From contig CAYQBG010000007.1 of assembly GCA_964415675.1 (NCBI GenBank), positions 121,117 through 185,116 of the forward strand: a stretch of 64,000 nucleotides of DNA, in the 5' to 3' direction. The DNA is from UBA5336 sp964415675 (lineage in GTDB: Bacteria; Pseudomonadota; Alphaproteobacteria; Caulobacterales; Hyphomonadaceae). The number at the start of each line of letters is the position of its first letter. The first letter of the stretch is position 1. Under the pieces are notes generated by a model. That model was not told the DNA's origin, did no database searches, and saw only the letters and a list, made by a program, of their open reading frames with translations. Positions 41,549-49,919 of the stretch are shown here, in pieces. The position numbers and the translations under genes were made by a program.

Positions 41549-42292
41549 ATGACAGATTATCTCGACACGCCGCACGGGCGCCGCCTCGCCTGGCGCCGTC
41601 ATCCGGGTCGCACAGGCAACGAATTTGTCTGGTTGGCCGGATTCAATTCAGACATGCAGGGCACGAAGGTCACCCGCCTGGAAGACTGGGCGCGGGGTAA
41701 GGGACATGGCTTCCTTGCTTTTGACTATTCCGGTCATGGCCAGTCGCCAGGTCGCTTCGAAGACGGCACGATCACGCAATGGCACGAGGACACGCTGGCC
41801 GTGATCGATGCCCTCACGGACGGCCCGCAAATTCTGGTCGGCTCCTCTATGGGCGGCTGGATGGCCTTGCTGGCGGCGCTGGCGCGTCCTGAAAAGGTCC
41901 GCGCACTTGTTCTTCTTGCCCCGGCACCGGACTTCACCTCGAAACTCATGTGGCCGGGACTGTCGCCGCAGGCGAAAAAGGAGATCGAGGAGACCGGCCT
42001 TCATATGCAGCCCTCTGAATATGGTGAGCCGGTCGCACTGAGCCGGGACTTGTTCGCATCCGGGCGCGATCATGTGATCATGGATAGTCCCATCAGGTTT
42101 GACGGGCCGGTGCGCGTTATGCAGGGCCTGCGCGATCCTGATGTACCTGCCGAACATGCCCGCCGACTTGTCGATCTCATCACCAGCGACGATCTCGTCT
42201 TCACTCTGGTCAAGGATGGCGATCACCGCCTCTCGCGTGAGCAGGATATTGCCCGTCTGATCGCCATATGTGCGGAGCTTGCACATGACTGA
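41549..42292 (+). CDS. ABHD10-like alpha/beta hydrolase
   Basis: A 247-residue hydrolase of the type found with mitochondrial ABHD10: LAGFNSDMQGTK, FDYSGHGQSPG, the nucleophile elbow GSSMGGW, and DGDHRLSRE with the catalytic His. No signal peptide. Family members are thioesterases or glucuronidases; the precise substrate is unknown. The start is ATG 41549; the longer frame upstream is out of the conserved region. Immediately upstream lies the HxlR remnant. Confidence 0.88.
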   Translation: MTDYLDTPHGRRLAWRRHPGRTGNEFVWLAGFNSDMQGTKVTRLEDWARGKGHGFLAFDYSGHGQSPGRFEDGTITQWHEDTLAVIDALTDGPQILVGSSMGGWMALLAALARPEKVRALVLLAPAPDFTSKLMWPGLSPQAKKEIEETGLHMQPSEYGEPVALSRDLFASGRDHVIMDSPIRFDGPVRVMQGLRDPDVPAEHARRLVDLITSDDLVFTLVKDGDHRLSREQDIARLIAICAELAHD

Positions 42293-42394
42293 CGGGACGA
42301 CAGGTGCCGCCGGCGCATGAGCGGCACCGCTCGGAATGGACCCGTGAACTTGGTCTCAGTCCCTGATGAGAAAATTGATGGGATCGATGCTGGC

Positions 42395-42437
42395 TTGACT
42401 GATTTGCGACAAGGAATTATTGAATAACAATAAATTC
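42395..42437 (+). promoter_or_regulatory. Promoter with overlapping dyad upstream of a hypothetical gene
   Basis: TTGACT (42395-42400) and TATTGA (42418-42423) are spaced 17 bases apart. A nearly perfect dyad, GAATTATTG (42414-42422) and CAATAAATTC (42428-42437), covers the -10 element, consistent with an operator. The region is clearly AT-richer than its surroundings. Confidence 0.4.
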
Positions 42438-42453
42438 TGGTCTGGAGGGCACC

Positions 42454-42861
42454 ATGAACCAGCTTCGCGCCGATATCGTTCGCCTCACCCGTTCGGAAGT
42501 GGATATCAAGATCACCAATGGCGAGCGCATGCATGTGCTGCAATGGCGCCGCACCCTTTTCTGGGATGCCGTTCTTCTCGATGGCAGGCGCCAGGCCTAC
42601 AGCGCCGGGCTTTGGGGCCGCGAAAAGGTCTATGGTCTCGTCTTCGGTCGCGGTGAGGAGGGTGAAGGCGGCGAGCGAGTGATGTTTGTGATTGATCCGC
42701 GCGACCTGAGCATGTCCGGCATGCAGGACCGCGTGGCGGGTGTGCGGCTCGAATCCGCCGCCGGGCCGATCCTCGCCTATGGCTCACTGGACCCGAAAAC
42801 ACTTGAAAAGCCCTCGACCTTCTCGGACTGGATGAAAAAGCAGATGGGTATGGAATGGTAG
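42454..42861 (+). CDS. Hypothetical protein, probably beta-rich
   Basis: A 135-residue soluble protein starting MNQLRADIVRLTRSEVDIKIT, with segments such as RTLFWDAVLLDGR and RVMFVIDPRDLSMSGM. No signal peptide and no membrane segment. No family recognised. GGAGG is eight to nine bases before the ATG. It lies between an ABHD10-like gene and hrpB (convergent, seven bases apart). Confidence 0.65.
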   Translation: MNQLRADIVRLTRSEVDIKITNGERMHVLQWRRTLFWDAVLLDGRRQAYSAGLWGREKVYGLVFGRGEEGEGGERVMFVIDPRDLSMSGMQDRVAGVRLESAAGPILAYGSLDPKTLEKPSTFSDWMKKQMGMEW

Positions 42862-42868
42862 CTCCCGC

Positions 42869-45292
42869 TCAGCCTTTCCTGTGTCGCGTGCGGCCCTCAT
42901 GCGGCGAGGTGCTGGCCGGATCGTCCGGCCAGTCATGCTTGGGGTAGCGCGCGCGCATATCCTTGGCCATGTCGCCATAGGCGCCGGTCCAGAAGCCCGC
43001 AATATCCTGTGTGATGGCCACGGGCCGGCGGGCCGGTGACAGCAATGACAGTGTGACCGCCGCAGCGCCGGCGGCAATTGCCGGCTGGGCGGCAAGACCG
43101 AAGAGTTCCTGCACGCGCGCTTCGACCAGCGGGGCCTTTTCATCAAGATAGTTGATGCTCGCCTTGCGCCCCGAGGGCAATTCAAGTCGCACCGGGGCCA
43201 GCCTCGACAGCTCACCGGCGCGCGGCCAGCCGAGATGCGCAATCAGTGCGTCACTCACGGAATGCGCGTGTGGCGGGGCATTGCCGTCCGGTTCGGGCAT
43301 CCAGTCATCGGCGCGCTTGCGAAGTGTTTGTGCACTCCAGTCGGGCCAGTCGTCACCCAGATGGCGGCGAAGCAGGGCAATCCGCGCCACGAGTTCAGCA
43401 ATGACCTTCCCGGCCCCGATGACCTCAAAACCCTCCGCCTGCACGGCGCGCACGATCGCCATGCGCGCCGCCTCGCCGGAAGGCGCCGGCAGCGGCTGGC
43501 GCGACAGTTCGATGGCGCCGACCTGTTTGACTTTCGCTGCCCGCAGGCGCCGCGCTTCACCATCATATTCGGCGATTTCCTCATTCACCGGGGGGCGGAC
43601 CGCAAGCGCATCACTTTCTCTGATCGCGGCGGCAAGCGTGATCCGTGCGCCACTGCCCGACCCGATCATTTCGGCTACGGCGAGCCAGGGCTGGCGCGCC
43701 AGCCGGTCGCTGGCATCCAGCCGGCCCGCCTCACCCGAAGCCAGTAAAAAGTCAGGCCTGTCAGGGCTGCGCCGGCGCGCAAGGGCGTCCGGCCAGGCCC
43801 TGACCAGGTGCGCCGCCGGGTCGCCTCGCGGTATGGCGTCCCCGCCCCAGCGCCTGGCCTGACGTTGCAGCGCCTTTGAGCGCGGGCCGTTATCCCTGAT
43901 GAAACTGGCCAGCCGGTCATTGAGGTCAGTCGATGATCCGCCAATGCCCCGCTCGCTCAGGATGGCAGCGATATGAGCGCCCAGCGCACGCGCTTCACCG
44001 CTTTCGCTCGTCACGATCAGCGCGGCGAGCTGAGGCGACAGCGGCAGGGCTGCCATGTCGCGCCCCTTTGCGGTGATCATGTTGTTCTCGTCCAGGGCGC
44101 CGAGGGCACGCAGTCGGCGGCGGGCAGCGGCAATACGCCCGGCAGGCGGCGGATCGATCCAGTTGAGCCTTGTCGGCTCGTGCTCGCCCCAGTCAGCGAG
44201 CGAGAGCACCAGTCCGGAAAGGTCGCCCGTCAGGATCTCGGGCTCGATGCGGGGCGGCAGGCCCCGGGTTTCCGGCTCCTGCCAGAGCCGGTAGCAGGCG
44301 CCGGGCCCGGTGCGTGCGGCCCGGCCGCGGCGCTGTTCGACAGAGGCTTGCGAGGCGCGCACCGTGACCAGTTGGGTGCGAAGACCGGATGGGTCTGTTC
44401 GAGGCACACGGGCAAGGCCGGAATCGATGACGATCCGCACGCCCTCAATGGTCAGCGCGCTTTCGGCGATATCCGTGGCGAGCACCACTTTGCGGCGTCC
44501 GGGCGGCGCCGGACGAATGGCCGTGTCCTGTTCGCCCGGCGACAGCGCGCCAAAAAGCAGAGCAATCTCAACATCTTCCGATACGATATCGGACAGGCGC
44601 TCGGCGGTGCGCCGGATTTCTGCCGCGCCGGGCAGGAAAGCGAGAATCGACCCGGATTCCCGGCGCAATCCGGTCTCTATCGCCCGGCACATCTGGTCTT
44701 CGATACGCCCCTCGCCCCGCCCCAGATAATGGGTCTTCACCGGATACATCCGGCCCGCGCTGGTGATGACCGGTGCATCGAGCGCGCCGGCAATGGCGTC
44801 TGTGTCCAGCGTCGCCGACATCACAATGAGGCGCAAATCATCGCGCAGGGCCGCCTGGGCATCCAGAGCAAGCGCGAGCCCCAGATCGCCATTCAGCGAG
44901 CGCTCATGGAACTCGTCGAAGATCACAGCGCTGACCCGCTCCAGGTCCGGGGAGGACAGGATACGGCGCGTGAAAAGTCCGTCCGTGATAACCTCGATCC
45001 GCGTCCGGGCGGAGACTTTCCGCTCCAGCCGCGTCGCCAGCCCGACCGTCTCGCCAACGCGCTCGCCAAGGGTCTGCGCCATTCTTGCCGCAGCCGCGCG
45101 CGCCGCAATCCGGCGCGGCTCGATCAGGATGATCCGCCCGTTTTCACAGGCCGGCAAGGTCAGGAGTTCCAGCGGAACGCGCGTTGTCTTGCCCGCACCG
45201 GGCGGGGCGGCCAGCACCAGCTGGTTGGAACCGGCCATCGCATCGCGGATCGCCGGAAGCACATCATCAATCGGAAGCAGGCCTGCATGCAT
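42869..45292 (-). CDS. hrpB: ATP-dependent helicase HrpB
   Basis: An 807-residue DEAH-box helicase: motif I APPGAGKTTRVP, motif II DEFHERS, motif III SAT, then the helicase C-terminal region with RRGRAARTGPG (motif VI-like), and a large HrpB-specific C-terminal domain ending YGDMAKDMRARYPKHDWPDDP, the diagnostic HrpB tail. Family members unwind RNA or DNA; the biological role in bacteria is unsettled. The start is ATG 45292. Confidence 0.95.
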   Translation of the reverse strand: MHAGLLPIDDVLPAIRDAMAGSNQLVLAAPPGAGKTTRVPLELLTLPACENGRIILIEPRRIAARAAAARMAQTLGERVGETVGLATRLERKVSARTRIEVITDGLFTRRILSSPDLERVSAVIFDEFHERSLNGDLGLALALDAQAALRDDLRLIVMSATLDTDAIAGALDAPVITSAGRMYPVKTHYLGRGEGRIEDQMCRAIETGLRRESGSILAFLPGAAEIRRTAERLSDIVSEDVEIALLFGALSPGEQDTAIRPAPPGRRKVVLATDIAESALTIEGVRIVIDSGLARVPRTDPSGLRTQLVTVRASQASVEQRRGRAARTGPGACYRLWQEPETRGLPPRIEPEILTGDLSGLVLSLADWGEHEPTRLNWIDPPPAGRIAAARRRLRALGALDENNMITAKGRDMAALPLSPQLAALIVTSESGEARALGAHIAAILSERGIGGSSTDLNDRLASFIRDNGPRSKALQRQARRWGGDAIPRGDPAAHLVRAWPDALARRRSPDRPDFLLASGEAGRLDASDRLARQPWLAVAEMIGSGSGARITLAAAIRESDALAVRPPVNEEIAEYDGEARRLRAAKVKQVGAIELSRQPLPAPSGEAARMAIVRAVQAEGFEVIGAGKVIAELVARIALLRRHLGDDWPDWSAQTLRKRADDWMPEPDGNAPPHAHSVSDALIAHLGWPRAGELSRLAPVRLELPSGRKASINYLDEKAPLVEARVQELFGLAAQPAIAAGAAAVTLSLLSPARRPVAITQDIAGFWTGAYGDMAKDMRARYPKHDWPDDPASTSPHEGRTRHRKG

Positions 45293-45343
45293 GGACCCCG
45301 GCCTAGACCACGACCGGGGGCGGCGCCAGATAAAGGGCGATGC

Positions 45344-46141
45344 TTATTCGCCGGCCTCGCTGGCGGATCCATTGCCGAGCACGCCGGACAGAAGAGCCCG
45401 GCCACCGTCCAGCACAAGTGTCTCACCTGTGATGATGGCCGACTGGCTTGACGAGAGGAATAATGCCGCATCTGCGATCTCATCGGCGAGGGCCGCGCGG
45501 CCGAGCGGGGTGCGCGATTTGAGCCATTTTCGCTCTTCTGCGTCAGACTGCGCGCGTGGCCGAATGGCGGAAACGGCATTCACGCGGATGCGCTTGGGCG
45601 CCAATTCCAGCGCACCGGCTCTCATGACTGCTTCAATTGCGCCCTGGCTTGCATTCTGGGTGAAGCGCCCTGGTATCAGCAGTCTGTTCTGGAGCGAAAG
45701 TATGAAGACCATGGCACCACGTTGGCGGGCCTGGTTAATCCGGGCGCCGGCCGCTTCTTCATAAGCTTCGACATGACTTGCGAACAGGCGCATCGCAAGC
45801 ATGGCCGTGCTGGCCAAATTTGCGACGGCTTCGCCAAATCGATCTGGGTCCGTTTGTTCAAGCGTGTCGGGCTCAGGCAGGGACGGAATCACGACCAGAT
45901 TGTCGAGACGCTCATATTGCGTCTTTGCCATGGTCAGGCAGTTCTTAAGGCCGCCTTCCTCGTGCAGCCGCTCCTGCCGAGCAACATGAATACGCTCATC
46001 AAGTTCCCCACGAGCATGCTCAACGCGCGAACTGACGGCATCGACAGCGATCACGCCATGGCCGGCCTCGAAGAACCTGCGGGCGACAGCCTCGCCGACT
46101 TCACGGCCCAGGCCAATTATGAGCGTCACGGACTGATCCAT
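45344..46141 (-). CDS. Degenerate short-chain dehydrogenase-like protein
   Basis: A 265-residue SDR-fold protein with important replacements: the glycine-rich motif is GLGREVG (residues 10-16) rather than TGxxxGIG, no NNAG motif is seen, and the catalytic Ser149 is kept while the Tyr and Lys positions hold Gln162 and Gln166 (FTQNASQGA). The C-terminal LFLSSSQSAIITGETLVLDGG is well conserved as in true SDRs. It could bind NAD(P) but is unlikely to catalyse the standard reaction. The next gene downstream on this strand is hrpB, 51 bases away. Confidence 0.82.
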   Translation of the reverse strand: MDQSVTLIIGLGREVGEAVARRFFEAGHGVIAVDAVSSRVEHARGELDERIHVARQERLHEEGGLKNCLTMAKTQYERLDNLVVIPSLPEPDTLEQTDPDRFGEAVANLASTAMLAMRLFASHVEAYEEAAGARINQARQRGAMVFILSLQNRLLIPGRFTQNASQGAIEAVMRAGALELAPKRIRVNAVSAIRPRAQSDAEERKWLKSRTPLGRAALADEIADAALFLSSSQSAIITGETLVLDGGRALLSGVLGNGSASEAGE

Positions 46142-46239
46142 GGTTCAGCCTGCCTTGCCCGCCGCAGCGGCTGGGAGCGCCGTCAGTTTTCGCTCGATTG
46201 GCGTCATGGCAGCGCTCTCCAAGGGATGTTCCGTTTGGC

Positions 46240-46407
46240 CTAACTGGGTTTCAGATTGCGCAGTTCTTCCTTAATACGAAGTTTTTCCCGCTTCATCTGC
46301 GTGAGCGTCGTGGCATCAGCCGACGGGCGTTTTTGTTCCTGTGCGATCTGTTGATCAAGTCGGCGATGACGGCTTGAGAGTTCTTCGATACGGCCCTGAA
46401 TTGACAT
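46240..46407 (-). CDS. YdcH/DUF465-type small coiled-coil protein
   Basis: A 55-residue protein that is helical throughout: MSIQGRIEELSSRHRRL, then QQIAQEQKR and KREKLRIKEELRNLK, the pattern of YdcH/DUF465 proteins. AAGGAG precedes the ATG by nine bases. Family members are small soluble proteins of unknown function. It lies between the degenerate SDR and the diguanylate cyclase, all on the minus strand. Confidence 0.75.
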   Translation of the reverse strand: MSIQGRIEELSSRHRRLDQQIAQEQKRPSADATTLTQMKREKLRIKEELRNLKPS

Positions 46408-46512
46408 GAAACACGTCTCCTTCTTTCAGCTTGAAGCCCTCATCTGTGTTGAAGATTAAACCACATCGACTGGGCGGGTGTCACGCGGTGGCGCATTAAT
46501 TTGCTCTCAGCT

Positions 46513-47217
46513 TCAAGGCGAAGGATCCGTTCTGGCTGACTTTGCGGCATACATGGCGGAGTCCGCCTGCGAAATGAGCGTCTCCGGGTCCAGTTCTGCA
46601 TTCCATTCCGCGACACCGAAAGAAGCACCGAGCCGTGTTGGAACGCCATCGTCGGCCTGATCCTGGCGGACTGAGAGCCTCCTGATCCTGCCGGACAGCT
46701 TCTCGGCCTTACCGATGGCGTGCGAAATGGTGGCATGCGGCAGCGCGATTCCGAACTCATCTCCACCTAGCCGGCCGATGATATCGGTATCCCGTGTATG
46801 GGCTGTGAGGATCCGTGAAACGCGTTTGAGCACGGTGTCGCCTATCGGGTGACCGAATCGATCATTTATGGCCTTGAACCCGTCGAGATCGAGAAAGATC
46901 AGCGAAAGGGGTGTGTCAAAGCGCGACGCAAGCGCAATTTCGCGTTTGAGTTCCCGGAGAAATGCGCGCCGATTGAAAAGGGGGCAAAGCGCATCGCGAT
47001 CGGCAAGCTGAGCGGATGCTTGCAGGGCTTTTTGAAGCCGCGCGACTTGCTCATGCAGGTCCAGCACTTCCTCGCTCAGCGCTTGCAGGGCGGCACTCAG
47101 ATGCGGGTCGCCGGGCCAGTCCTCAAGGCCAAGCGCTTCGACGAGGCGGCCGCGACGATCGCGGCTTTCCGGACCTTTGCCCCGGGATGCATCCCTGCCT
47201 GAACGCGTTTGGCTCAT
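46513..47217 (-). CDS. Diguanylate cyclase (GGDEF domain)
   Basis: Synthesises cyclic di-GMP from two GTP. In the 234-residue product a helical N-terminal region (about 40-75) precedes a GGDEF domain with an intact active-site GGDEF (residues 151-155) and an RDTD inhibitory I-site (142-145) five residues upstream, as expected for product feedback. FLDLDGFKAINDRFGH holds the metal-binding Asp. No sensor domain is visible. AAGGAG lies upstream of ATG 47217. It is divergent from purE with 103 bases between. Confidence 0.93.
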   Translation of the reverse strand: MSQTRSGRDASRGKGPESRDRRGRLVEALGLEDWPGDPHLSAALQALSEEVLDLHEQVARLQKALQASAQLADRDALCPLFNRRAFLRELKREIALASRFDTPLSLIFLDLDGFKAINDRFGHPIGDTVLKRVSRILTAHTRDTDIIGRLGGDEFGIALPHATISHAIGKAEKLSGRIRRLSVRQDQADDGVPTRLGASFGVAEWNAELDPETLISQADSAMYAAKSARTDPSP

Positions 47218-47320
47218 GATGCTCCTTTTTACCTTTCACAGCCCGTCCCGGCCAGCATGCTTGACCGGCTGCGCGCCCTGCCTATGCTGCCGGGTTTTCC
47301 CGGATCGGAGAGCGCAGCCA

Positions 47321-47827
47321 ATGGCGCCTTACCCTTCACATTCTGCGCCAAGAGTTGGCGTGATCATGGGCAGCCAGTCGGACTGGCCAACCATGAAATC
47401 GGCCTGCGAAATCCTTGCCAGACTTGGCGTGGCCCATGAAGCACGTGTTGTATCGGCTCATCGTACGCCCCGGCGACTGGCTGAATATGCCGAAACCGCC
47501 GCAGGCCGCGGATTGCAGGTCATTATCGCGGGCGCCGGCGGCGCTGCGCATCTGCCAGGGATGGCGGCGGCACATACGACCCTTCCGGTACTTGGCGTGC
47601 CTGTCACCTCCAAGGCGCTGTCGGGCATGGACAGCCTGCTGTCGATTGTCCAGATGCCGCGCGGCGTACCTGTCGGCACACTTGCTATAGGCGAGGCCGG
47701 GGCTGTCAATGCCGGACTTATGGCGGCCTCGATCCTGTCACTGTCTGACAATTCACTCGCTGAAGCCCTTCAGGCCTATCGTGACGAACAGACGGCGGGC
47801 GTTGCAGAGGTTCCGGATCAGGCATGA
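47321..47827 (+). CDS. purE: N5-carboxyaminoimidazole ribonucleotide mutase PurE
   Basis: Moves the carboxyl group of N5-CAIR to C4 to give CAIR in purine synthesis. The 168-residue protein has VGVIMGSQSDWPTM, EARVVSAHRTP and the IIAGAGGAAHLPGM catalytic loop. The start is ATG 47321, after CGGAGAG. It overlaps purK by four bases (ATGA), so the two successive reactions are coupled in one operon. Confidence 0.97.
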   Translation: MAPYPSHSAPRVGVIMGSQSDWPTMKSACEILARLGVAHEARVVSAHRTPRRLAEYAETAAGRGLQVIIAGAGGAAHLPGMAAAHTTLPVLGVPVTSKALSGMDSLLSIVQMPRGVPVGTLAIGEAGAVNAGLMAASILSLSDNSLAEALQAYRDEQTAGVAEVPDQA

Positions 47828-48909
47828 CGGTTTCGCCCGGTTCTGTCATTGGAATATTGGGCGGCGGCCAGCTCGGCCGCATGCTGGCCTGCGCGGCAGC
47901 CGGGCTCGGCTTCGATGTCCATGTGTTCTGTCCGAGAAAGGACGCTCCGGCCGCCCGCGTGGCCGCAAGACATGTTTGTGCGGAATTTGACGATGTGGCG
48001 GCGCTTCGCGAGTTTGCCGCCGCGTGCAAGGTGGTGACTGTCGAATTCGAGAATGCTCCTGCCGCCGCCGCGCAGGCTATCGTGGCGTCTGGAACGCCTT
48101 TTCGCCCCGGTGCCCGGGCACTGGCCGTGGCGCAGGACAGGGCCGAGGAGAAGACCTTCCTGCAGGATGCAGGCATAGCTGTTGCCCCATGGCGCCTGGT
48201 TAACAGTCTTGCAGGACTGAGGTCGGCACTCAGCGATCTTGGCGGAGCGGGAATCCTCAAGACACGGCGCGAGGGCTATGATGGAAAGGGACAGGCCAGG
48301 TTGTCCGGGCCGGGCGATTGCGAGGCGGCCTGGGAGGCTGTGGATGGACAACCCAGCGTGCTGGAAGCCCTTGTCCCCTTCGATATGGAAGTATCGGGCC
48401 TTGTCGCACGCGGCCTGACCGGGGAGACAGTGACGTGGGATATCCCGCAGAATATGCATATTGACGGGATGCTTCGCCGCTGCCGCGTGCCGGCCCCGGT
48501 TCCGGTTGAGATTGCAAAACGCGCCCGGAATATGGCGGTTCAGCTGGTCGAAGCGCTGGACTATGTTGGCGTTCTGGCGCTCGAACTCTTTGTGCTTGGC
48601 GATGGCCGTCTGTTGGCCAACGAGTTCGCACCGCGCGTCCATAATTCCGGCCACTGGACGCCCGAAGCCAGCGCAACCGGCCAGTTTGAAAACCATATTC
48701 GGGCTGTGGCGGGATGGCCGCTCGGCCTCACGACCCGGTATCATGATGCCGAGATGGTCAATATTGTGGGCGAGGAAGCTTTGCGCTCACAGACTGGTTA
48801 CGGCCCTGAGGCGTCATTGACGCTTTATGGCAAATGCGAGGCACGTCCCGGCCGCAAAATGGGCCATTATGTCAGGCGGACGGGCCCGGCCGGGCCTCGA
48901 ACATTTTGA
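47824..48909 (+). CDS. purK: N5-carboxyaminoimidazole ribonucleotide synthase PurK
   Basis: ATP-grasp enzyme making N5-CAIR from AIR, ATP and bicarbonate, the substrate for PurE. The 361-residue product shows IGILGGGQLGRMLA (glycine-rich start), VEFENAP, LKTRREGYDGKGQ (ATP-grasp loop) and NEFAPRVHNSGHWT (metal-binding end). The start overlaps purE (ATGA). Its last 38 bases overlap the end of the convergent COQ9 gene. Confidence 0.97.
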   Translation: MTVSPGSVIGILGGGQLGRMLACAAAGLGFDVHVFCPRKDAPAARVAARHVCAEFDDVAALREFAAACKVVTVEFENAPAAAAQAIVASGTPFRPGARALAVAQDRAEEKTFLQDAGIAVAPWRLVNSLAGLRSALSDLGGAGILKTRREGYDGKGQARLSGPGDCEAAWEAVDGQPSVLEALVPFDMEVSGLVARGLTGETVTWDIPQNMHIDGMLRRCRVPAPVPVEIAKRARNMAVQLVEALDYVGVLALELFVLGDGRLLANEFAPRVHNSGHWTPEASATGQFENHIRAVAGWPLGLTTRYHDAEMVNIVGEEALRSQTGYGPEASLTLYGKCEARPGRKMGHYVRRTGPAGPRTF

Positions 48910-49495
48910 TGACCGGGCCAAGGAGTCGCCCGCCCGTCTTGCCCAGCGCCATGGCATTTTGTAGGCGGCGCATGATGAAATCGTCCAGCGCGTAACTGTC
49001 GGGCTGACTTTGCCAGTAGAAGACGATTGATGGTATGACGGAGGCCAGAAGGCCGCGCTTGGTGTAACGGTTGTGGTCCTCGGCGGTATCTCCTGCAGCC
49101 TCCCAGATTGTGTCCGCCACAGACCAGGCGCGCTGAGCGGCATCGCCTGTTTCCCAGGGGAGGAAAGCATGTGAGGTCGCACGCGCCACGGCGTCACGAT
49201 GGGGGGCCAGCGTGTCGAGCCATATACGCACGCCCAGCGCCACCCGCTCATGCATTCGCAGCGGTGTCACCTGGCGCTGCGCCATCTCGGCGGCAACGGT
49301 CTGTTCAGCCCGGTCGAAAAAAGCTTCGCGAAGATCATGCACGCCATGCGGCGCAGCAAGCGCCTGTTCGTCCGGAGAGATTCCCGCGTCGCGGGCCGCT
49401 GCGCGGGCCGCCAGGTCGCTCCAGCCTTCTTCGGGAACCCGAGGCAGCAAGGCGCCCAGCCAGGCGGTACGGATCGTTTGCGAAGGAGGCGTCAT
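48872..49495 (-). CDS. COQ9-family ubiquinone biosynthesis protein
   Basis: A 207-residue protein of the COQ9 fold, a lipid-binding helical bundle that presents the quinone precursor to the COQ7 hydroxylase in mitochondria. It has the family's C-terminal block (DHNRYTKRGLLASVI, DFIMRRLQNAMALGK). The start is ATG 49495 with AGGAAGA upstream. It overlaps the 3' end of the convergent purK by 38 bases, and is upstream of the divergent rpsU. Confidence 0.88.
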   Translation of the reverse strand: MTPPSQTIRTAWLGALLPRVPEEGWSDLAARAAARDAGISPDEQALAAPHGVHDLREAFFDRAEQTVAAEMAQRQVTPLRMHERVALGVRIWLDTLAPHRDAVARATSHAFLPWETGDAAQRAWSVADTIWEAAGDTAEDHNRYTKRGLLASVIPSIVFYWQSQPDSYALDDFIMRRLQNAMALGKTGGRLLGPVIKMFEARPGPSA

Positions 49496-49639
49496 TGTGC
49501 TATATTCTTCCTGTAGGCAAGCCCGTTACCACATGATATAGGCGCGGTTTGTCAATCCAGCCAACCATCGGATCCTTTTGATCCAGAACAGACATTCCGG
49601 CTGACTTTAGTGTTTGCCGGAGACCAAGGAGAGAGAACC

Positions 49640-49849
49640 ATCGTTCAGATCATCGTCCGCGACAACAATGTCGAGCAGGCCCTGCGCGCGCTGAAGAAAA
49701 AGATGCAGCGCGAAGGCCTTTTCCGCGAGATGAAGTCCCGCACGCATTTCGAGAAGCCCTCGGAGAAGAAGGCGCGCCAGCGTGCTGAAGCGGTGCGCCG
49801 TGCGCGCAAGCTTGCGCGCAAGCGTGCCCAGCGTGAAGGCCTGGTCTAG
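49640..49849 (+). CDS. rpsU: 30S ribosomal protein S21 (apparent ATC start)
   Basis: Small-subunit protein near the 16S rRNA 3' end. The 69-residue product (VQIIVRDNNVEQALRALKKK, then MKSRTHFEKPSEKK) is a full S21. At the expected position the codon is ATC (49640-49642) followed by GTT CAG, with AAGGAG eight bases upstream, ideal spacing; there is no ATG, GTG or TTG at that site. A GTG at 49610 is in frame but would place the Shine-Dalgarno inside the coding region and add MFAGDQGERT. ATC initiation, or a substituted ATG, is inferred. Confidence 0.9.
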   Translation: MVQIIVRDNNVEQALRALKKKMQREGLFREMKSRTHFEKPSEKKARQRAEAVRRARKLARKRAQREGLV

Positions 49850-49884
49850 GACGCGATACGGCCAGCATGATCAAGTATCGAATG

Positions 49885-49910
49885 ACCCCTCCGGCCCGGC
49901 CGCGAGGGGT
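49885..49910. terminator. Hairpin between convergent rpsU and ABC permease
   Basis: ACCCCTC and its complement GAGGGGT form a 7-bp stem over a 12-base GC-rich loop, followed by TTCTTCAATTT on the plus strand, and is symmetrical enough to act on both transcripts. Just downstream of rpsU. Confidence 0.6.
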
Positions 49911-49919
49911 TCTTCAATT

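Noticed and set aside
43973..45451. 492-codon plus-strand open frame opposite hrpB
   Set aside because: Shadow of hrpB: no ribosome site, composition of an antisense frame, no recognisable motifs.
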